NCBI GenBank assembly: GCA_937894935.1
Contig: CALAYC010000181.1
Span: 1 to 13,137 of the forward strand
Direction of reading: 5' to 3'
DNA length: 13,137 nucleotides
Source of the DNA: an uncultured Verrucomicrobiota bacterium
GTDB taxonomy: Bacteria > Verrucomicrobiota > Verrucomicrobiia > Limisphaerales > JADLHS01
Under the pieces are notes generated by a model. The model made no database searches. It was not told the origin of the DNA and was given only the letters and a program-made list of their open reading frames with translations. Positions within the stretch are counted from its first letter, which is position 1, and each line of letters begins with the position of its first letter. Positions 9,225 to 13,137 of this stretch are shown piece after piece. Position numbers and translations under genes: made by a program.

Positions 9225-9328
9225 TTTAACCACGAAGGGACACCAATGAACACGAAGCCCGATTTTTTGCGTTAGCCGGTTGCTTTTGTGGCTGTCTTTT
9301 CATTCCTGTGGATTCGTGTTCATTGGTG
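9225..9328. repeat. Family A inverted repeat between ureF and ureG
   Basis: CACCAATGAACACGAA at 9241-9256 and its exact reverse complement at 9313-9328 form a perfect 16-base stem around a 56-base loop. The left side, 9225-9256, matches 13053-13084 at 30 of 32 positions. The element fills almost the whole gap, from seven bases before the ureG start to four bases after the ureF stop. Confidence 0.75.
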
Positions 9329-9331
9329 GTT

Positions 9332-10153
9332 TCAACTTTGAAACAATCTGGAGTAAAGCCGATCCTGCGCGCCTTGCCATAAATCCAGCAGTGGCCCGGT
9401 CTGGGCAATCTCATCGAGCGACAGGTTCTCGCAGCGTTTTCGCACCCGTTCCGCATCAGACGAAAATCGGTGCTGAAGTTTCTGCGCTTCCATCGGCCCG
9501 ACGATGTTCAAACGCACGGCAGCAGCAAGAACAGCGCGTAATTGATTGAAAACAAACATTCGCGCGGCGGTTTCGCGAGAAACATCGAGTCGCCGTAAAC
9601 ACGCGCCAAACACCGGCGCAAAATGGGCGAACGGAGCGTCGATCTCCGAACCGGCGCGTTGTTGTATCTCTTCAGCATCGAGCCGGACCGGAGGCCGGCG
9701 CTCCAAGAAGATACGTTCCACCGCCGTGAGAAATGCCCGACCTTGCGACCGACTCGCATGATTCGCGACGTGATTCGTTGTAAAGGCGTCGCAGAGTTGA
9801 TCAACCTCACGCAACTTTTCCGGCGCATCAAACGTCGCTATCACAAATGGCAGCGCCGCATAACCCAGTTGTTCCAAACTCGCTTCAATGAATAAAACCA
9901 ATTCGTTGCGTCCACGTACTTCGCCATGTTGCCAAGCCGCTTCCAATCCGGACGAATGCGCAAACCCACCCGTCGGAAACGCGGAGTCCATCAACTGCCA
10001 GATGAGGAAATCAGGTGCGAAAATTTTGCCTTCGGAAACATCATTCGCCTTCACCCCGACGCTCTCTTGGGGGAGAAGGCCGGGGTGAGGGCGAGTGTCA
10101 TCGTTTGTGGCAGCCGACGTGCGGAAACTTACTTTTTTGCTGGCGCGAGACAT
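9332..10153 (-). CDS. ureF: Urease accessory protein UreF
   Basis: UreF bridges UreD/H and UreG during nickel loading of urease. From the ATG at 10153 the product has 273 residues. The conserved start WQLMDSAFPTGGFAHS lies at about 52-67, and HFAPVFGACLRRL and the C-terminal PLLDLWQGAQDRLYSRLFQS are typical, close to plant-like UreF. The first 50 or so residues have no family resemblance. They come from repeat sequence, partly TRPHPGLLPQES, so the true start is uncertain: GTG 10171, ATG 10153 or GTG 10054 (VKANDVSEGK) are possible, and the last would give a normal N-terminus. Residues 150-158 (LERRPPVRL) are encoded by a copy of the family C repeat, an apparent in-frame insertion. ureE, often found before ureF, is absent here. 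Confidence 0.9.
   Translation of the reverse strand: MSRASKKVSFRTSAATNDDTRPHPGLLPQESVGVKANDVSEGKIFAPDFLIWQLMDSAFPTGGFAHSSGLEAAWQHGEVRGRNELVLFIEASLEQLGYAALPFVIATFDAPEKLREVDQLCDAFTTNHVANHASRSQGRAFLTAVERIFLERRPPVRLDAEEIQQRAGSEIDAPFAHFAPVFGACLRRLDVSRETAARMFVFNQLRAVLAAAVRLNIVGPMEAQKLQHRFSSDAERVRKRCENLSLDEIAQTGPLLDLWQGAQDRLYSRLFQS
9682..9704. repeat. Family C repeat copy inside ureF
   Basis: The 23 bases match 8489-8511 at 20 positions, sharing the ends GCCGG and CCGGCGCTCC. This copy lies within the ureF reading frame and is translated as part of ERRPPVR, between the conserved segments AFLTAVERIF and HFAPVFG. Confidence 0.7.
10051..10088. repeat. Family F palindrome at the 5' end of the ureF frame
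   Basis: TCACCCCGAC at 10051 and GCCGGGGTGA ending at 10088 are inverted arms matching at 9 of 10 positions around a TCTCTTGGGGGAGAAG-type centre. Similar TCACCCCGG/TCTCCC palindromes are a common kind of bacterial intergenic repeat. Translated, it gives RPHPGLLPQES. Confidence 0.6.
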
Positions 10154-10183
10154 CAGTTTGAACCGACTCACGTCGGCTGCTAC
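10108..10183. repeat. Family E inverted repeat between ureC and ureF
   Basis: GCAGCCGACGT (10110-10120) and ACGTCGGCTGC (10170-10180) are perfect 11-base inverted arms, longer if one mismatch is allowed. The right arm ends seven bases from the ureC stop, so the element occupies the whole ureC-ureF junction. Confidence 0.65.
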
Positions 10184-10186
10184 AGA

Positions 10187-11902
10187 CTAGAAAAGATTAT
10201 ACCGCTGTGCCAACGGCAACACCTTCGCCGGCTCACACTTCAGCAATTCGCCGTCCGCCCGCACTTCGTACGTTTCCGGATCGACCGTAATCTTCGGCAT
10301 CGCGTTGTTCCACTTCAGGTCCTTCTTGCCCACTTTGCGACACCCTTTCACGGCGACAACCTGTTTCGTCAGACCGTAGGCCTTGCCGACGTTCGCCTTC
10401 TTCGCGAGTTGACTCACAAACGCAATGCTCGTCGCACCGATCGCGCGACCGAACGCGCCGAACATCGGTCGCATGTAAACCGGTTGCGGCGTCGGAATGC
10501 TCGCATTCGGATCGCCCATCTGCGCCCAGGCGATGAATCCGCCCTTGATCACCATCTCGGGTTTCGCGCCGAACATCGCAGGTTTCCACAGCACGAGGTC
10601 AGCGAGTTTGCCGACTTCAATCGAACCAATCACATGCGCCATTCCGTGCGCAATGGCGGGGTTGATCGTGTATTTCGAGAGGTAACGCTTGATGCGCACG
10701 TTGTCGTTGTCGCCCCGTTCTTCCGGCAACCGACCGCGCTGTTGTTTCATTTTGTCCGCAGTTTGCCAGGTGCGCGTAATAACTTCGCCGATGCGGCCCA
10801 TCGCCTGCGAATCCGAACTCATCATGCTGATCGCACCCATGTCGTGCAGAATATCTTCTGCCGCGATGGTCTCGCCCCGGATGCGACTCTCCGCAAATGC
10901 TACGTCTTCCGGCAGATTCGGATCGAGATGATGACACACCATGAGCATATCGAGATGCTCATCAATCGTGTTGACCGTGTAAGGCCGCGTCGGGTTCGTG
11001 GAACTCGGCAGCACGTTCGGCTCACCGCAAATTCGAATGATGTCCGGCGCGTGACCGCCACCCGCGCCTTCGCTGTGATACGTGTGAATCGTGCGGCCCT
11101 TGAATGCGGCAATCGTGCCTTCAACGAACGTGGATTCGTTCAAGGTATCCGTGTGAATCGTCACCTGCACGTCGTGTTGGTCGGCAATGCCAAGACAACA
11201 ATCTATCGCGGCGGGCGTCGTGCCCCAATCTTCATGGAGTTTCAAGCCAACGGCCCCAGCTTTAATTTGATCCACCAAACCGGCCGGCATCGCCGTGTTA
11301 CCTTTGCCAGTGAAACCGAAGTTCAACGGCAACGCATCCACGGCGCGAAGCATTTCGCGAATGTAATTGGGTGCGGGCGTGCAAGTCGTCGCGCACGTGC
11401 CAACCGCCGGGCCAGTGCCGCCACCAACCATTGTGGTGAGACCGGCGGCAATCGCCTCGTGCGCTTGTTGCGGACAAATGAAATGGATGTGCGTATCGAG
11501 GCCGCCCGCCGTGAGAATCAACCCTTCGCCGGCGATAACTTCCGTCGTGACGCCAACAATCATCCCTTTGGTCACACCCGCCATCACGTCGGGATTGCCC
11601 GCCTTGCCGATGCCGGAGATAAGGCCGTTCTTGATGCCGATGTCGGCTTTGTAAATGCCGGTGTGATCGAGCACGAGCGCGTTGGTGATGACGCAATCAA
11701 GCGCATCCTTCGCGCCGACACCCGCGGCCTGGCCCATGCCTTCGCGGATGACTTTGCCGCCGCCGAATTTGCATTCGTCGCCATAGACGGTGAAATCCTT
11801 CTCGACCTCCGCGATGAGCGAAGTGTCGCCGAGCCGGACCTTGTCACCGGTGGTCGGGCCGAACATGTCGGCGTAATGGGCGCGTTTCATTTTGTGGCTC
11901 AT
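10187..11902 (-). CDS. ureC: Urease subunit alpha (catalytic)
   Basis: UreC carries the di-nickel site that hydrolyses urea to ammonia and carbamate in the cytoplasm. The product is 571 residues from the ATG at 11902 ([20 protein letters not shown]), a normal length. Upstream in-frame codons to 11953 would run into the lipoprotein gene and are rejected. All expected ligands are present, numbered four higher than in Klebsiella: H138 and H140 (DTHIHF), carbamylated K221 (GLKLHEDWG), H250, H276 and D364 (SSDSQAMGR), with the flap residues C323 and H324. The C-terminus LAQRYNLF is typical. An AGGA ribosome binding site overlaps the stop codon of the preceding lipoprotein gene, seven bases away, so translation is probably coupled. 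The protein should be active if nickel is loaded. Confidence 0.98.
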   Translation of the reverse strand: MSHKMKRAHYADMFGPTTGDKVRLGDTSLIAEVEKDFTVYGDECKFGGGKVIREGMGQAAGVGAKDALDCVITNALVLDHTGIYKADIGIKNGLISGIGKAGNPDVMAGVTKGMIVGVTTEVIAGEGLILTAGGLDTHIHFICPQQAHEAIAAGLTTMVGGGTGPAVGTCATTCTPAPNYIREMLRAVDALPLNFGFTGKGNTAMPAGLVDQIKAGAVGLKLHEDWGTTPAAIDCCLGIADQHDVQVTIHTDTLNESTFVEGTIAAFKGRTIHTYHSEGAGGGHAPDIIRICGEPNVLPSSTNPTRPYTVNTIDEHLDMLMVCHHLDPNLPEDVAFAESRIRGETIAAEDILHDMGAISMMSSDSQAMGRIGEVITRTWQTADKMKQQRGRLPEERGDNDNVRIKRYLSKYTINPAIAHGMAHVIGSIEVGKLADLVLWKPAMFGAKPEMVIKGGFIAWAQMGDPNASIPTPQPVYMRPMFGAFGRAIGATSIAFVSQLAKKANVGKAYGLTKQVVAVKGCRKVGKKDLKWNNAMPKITVDPETYEVRADGELLKCEPAKVLPLAQRYNLF

Positions 11903-11909
11903 GGGCGTC

Positions 11910-12287
11910 CTAATTGGTTTGGGCAGTCTTGTGATATGTGACCTGCCACGCATCCTTTGGTTTGCGGAAGTTATCCCAGCTCGCAGTTACAGTTGAACCA
12001 TCTTCGCTTAATTGGAAAGTCGTTCCAATAAATGGAGACGTGTCAGGACCAGCAAATTCCAGACGGAATGGGTTATTGCTGCTGGCAAAATAATAACCAA
12101 GAAAGGATCGCTCTTCATTTCCATTAACAGTTTGAGCGTGAAAGACACGTCCATCGGAGATGAAAATCAATTCTTCCGAGTTCTCAGCACGGTAAGTCCC
12201 AACGAGCTTTGGATCGGTTGAAAGCGAAGCACATCCAGCAAGCCATAGCAGACTGAGTGAGCAAAGGATGGAAACGAAGTGTTTCAT
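11910..12287 (-). CDS. Small lipoprotein encoded inside the urease operon
   Basis: The product has 125 residues from the ATG at 12287, one base after the ureAB stop. A longer frame starting at 12302 overlaps ureAB and is less likely. The N-terminus [19 protein letters not shown] is a clear lipoprotein signal with the lipobox LAGC and the lipidated Cys at 19. Ser at +3 rather than Asp is compatible with outer-membrane sorting. The mature 107 residues look beta-rich, from [15 protein letters not shown] to AWQVTYHK, with no family I recognise. The stop is 7 bases before ureC. GC is low: I counted 43% and 40% in the 60-base lines at 12001 and 12061, against 68% at 11401 in ureC. It is probably an acquired gene. 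Confidence 0.8.
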   Translation of the reverse strand: MKHFVSILCSLSLLWLAGCASLSTDPKLVGTYRAENSEELIFISDGRVFHAQTVNGNEERSFLGYYFASSNNPFRLEFAGPDTSPFIGTTFQLSEDGSTVTASWDNFRKPKDAWQVTYHKTAQTN

Positions 12288-12288
12288 T

Positions 12289-13041
12289 TTAAGTGCTGGC
12301 AAATCCCTTCTGCTTCACCCGCTTCATCGCAGCTTTCTTTCCGGCAGCGGAAACTTTGCCGCTCGCGAGGTTGTTGCCGCCGCGAATGACTTTCTTGCCG
12401 GCGATCTCAACGAGCTTCACCATCTTGGTTTCGCCGGGTTCAAAGCGCACGGCTGTGCCCGCCGGAATATCGAGGCGTTTACCGTAAGCAGCGGCGCGAT
12501 CAAACTTCAACGCGCCGTTCGTCTCGATGAAATGATAGTGACTGCCGACTTGAATCGGACGGTCGCCGAGATTGGTGACTGGTAATTCAATCGTGGTGCG
12601 ACCGGCATTGAGTTCGATCTCGCCGTCTTTGATTTCCGTTGAGCCGGGAATTGGTTCGGCGACGGCGGGTGCGAAAAGCGAAACATCCGGCACAGGCAGG
12701 AAGCTGCCGTGGAGCGCGAGTTTCAAATCGCCGTTTTCCCTGGCAATCGGATGATGCACCGTGACGAGTTTTGAACCGTCGGGAAACGTGCCTTCGACCT
12801 GCACGTCGTAAATCATTTCCGGCACGCCGGGCATGACCTGATTTCGTCCCAACAACTGCCGCCCCAGATTCATCAACTCGGCGACACTTTTTCCGTCGCG
12901 AATAAATTCCAGCAATACAGTCGCGATGAGCGCGACGGCTTCGGGATGATTCAACTTCACGCCGCGCGCGAGGCGTTTCTGTGCGAGAAAACCCGCCTGA
13001 TGCAGTGTCAGTTTATCGAGTTCACGAGGAGATAAGTGCAT
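12289..13041 (-). CDS. ureAB: Urease gamma-beta fusion (structural subunits)
   Basis: This fusion of the two small structural urease subunits forms the holoenzyme with UreC. The 250 residues comprise a gamma domain at 1-100 ([50 protein letters not shown]), a linker at about 101-130, and a beta domain at 131-228 ([56 protein letters not shown]). Such fusions occur in several bacteria, including Helicobacter UreA. A Lys-rich tail of about 22 residues ([18 protein letters not shown]) follows the usual beta end. The start ATG has no strong ribosome binding site and lies 12 bases from a family A repeat. ureD, often the first gene, is not seen before it. Confidence 0.96.
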   Translation of the reverse strand: MHLSPRELDKLTLHQAGFLAQKRLARGVKLNHPEAVALIATVLLEFIRDGKSVAELMNLGRQLLGRNQVMPGVPEMIYDVQVEGTFPDGSKLVTVHHPIARENGDLKLALHGSFLPVPDVSLFAPAVAEPIPGSTEIKDGEIELNAGRTTIELPVTNLGDRPIQVGSHYHFIETNGALKFDRAAAYGKRLDIPAGTAVRFEPGETKMVKLVEIAGKKVIRGGNNLASGKVSAAGKKAAMKRVKQKGFAST

Positions 13042-13052
13042 AGCTGAAATTG

Positions 13053-13085
13053 TTTAACCACGAATGGACACTAATGAACACGAAT
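13053..13085. repeat. Family A repeat directly upstream of ureAB
   Basis: Positions 13053-13084 match 9225-9256 at 30 of 32 positions, in the same orientation (core CACGAATGGACAC). It ends 12 bases before the ureAB start codon, just as the other copy ends seven bases before the ureG start. Confidence 0.75.
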
Positions 13086-13098
13086 TCAGAGGCGGAAA

Positions 13099-13126
13099 GG
13101 TAGGGCGCGTCACTCCGTGCGCGCCG
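13099..13126. repeat. Family B hairpin repeat, second copy
   Basis: Positions 13099-13119 are identical over 21 bases to 5652-5672 between groES and groEL, in the same orientation. The following GCGCC can pair with the GGCGC of the repeat. The window ends 11 bases later, so its right boundary is not known. Confidence 0.65.
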
Positions 13127-13137
13127 TCGTTGCGATT

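Noticed and set aside
9219..9331. A ureE or other small gene between ureG and ureF
   Set aside because: The gap is almost entirely the family A inverted repeat and contains no credible reading frame.
9926..11941. 671-residue open frame on the strand opposite ureC and ureF
   Set aside because: It mirrors ureC, whose catalytic residues are intact, and shows Arg/His-rich composition typical of antisense frames in GC-rich genes.

Overview
The window looks like a chromosomal segment of a Verrucomicrobiota bacterium, probably Pedosphaera-like. This is inferred from three things: many short palindromic repeats in the gaps between genes, a plant-like UreF carrying the PTGGFAHS motif, and a secreted N-terminal domain at the left edge of a type I recall from Verrucomicrobia. 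No database search was possible. No tRNA, rRNA, CRISPR array or transposase gene is visible.

Left part (1-3000). A minus-strand gene for a short secreted protein (11-532) is followed by a 383-base gap holding a 156-base nested palindrome. Next come a minus-strand membrane protein with an HELTH zinc-protease motif (916-1569), then the divergent plus-strand pair pyrE (1687-2253) and a DUF2071/YqjF-like gene (2264-2998).

Centre (3000-7460). A plus-strand chaperone cluster runs dnaK, groES, groEL and ends at a strong intrinsic terminator (7429-7460). I saw no CIRCE operator, grpE or dnaJ. Instead a good sigma-54-type promoter sits 40-65 bases before dnaK. The two gaps inside the cluster are occupied by hairpin-forming repeats. 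A secreted TraB/GumN-family protein gene follows (7543-8439).

Right part (8517-13041). A minus-strand urease cluster reads, in transcription order, ureAB (fused gamma and beta subunits), a small lipoprotein gene, ureC (catalytic alpha subunit), ureF and ureG. The nickel-site residues of UreC are all present. UreF and UreG are GTP-dependent nickel-insertion accessory proteins. No ureE lies between ureC and ureF, and UreG has a His-rich N-terminus that may partly stand in for it. ureD is not in the window and could lie beyond the right edge. The lipoprotein gene is AT-rich, is packed 1 and 7 bases from its urease neighbours, and looks like an insertion into the operon.

The most distinctive property of the window is repeat invasion. 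At least six short palindromic families fill nearly every gap, sit directly before the start codons of ureAB and ureG, form the 5' end of the ureF reading frame, and in one case lie inside ureF in frame.
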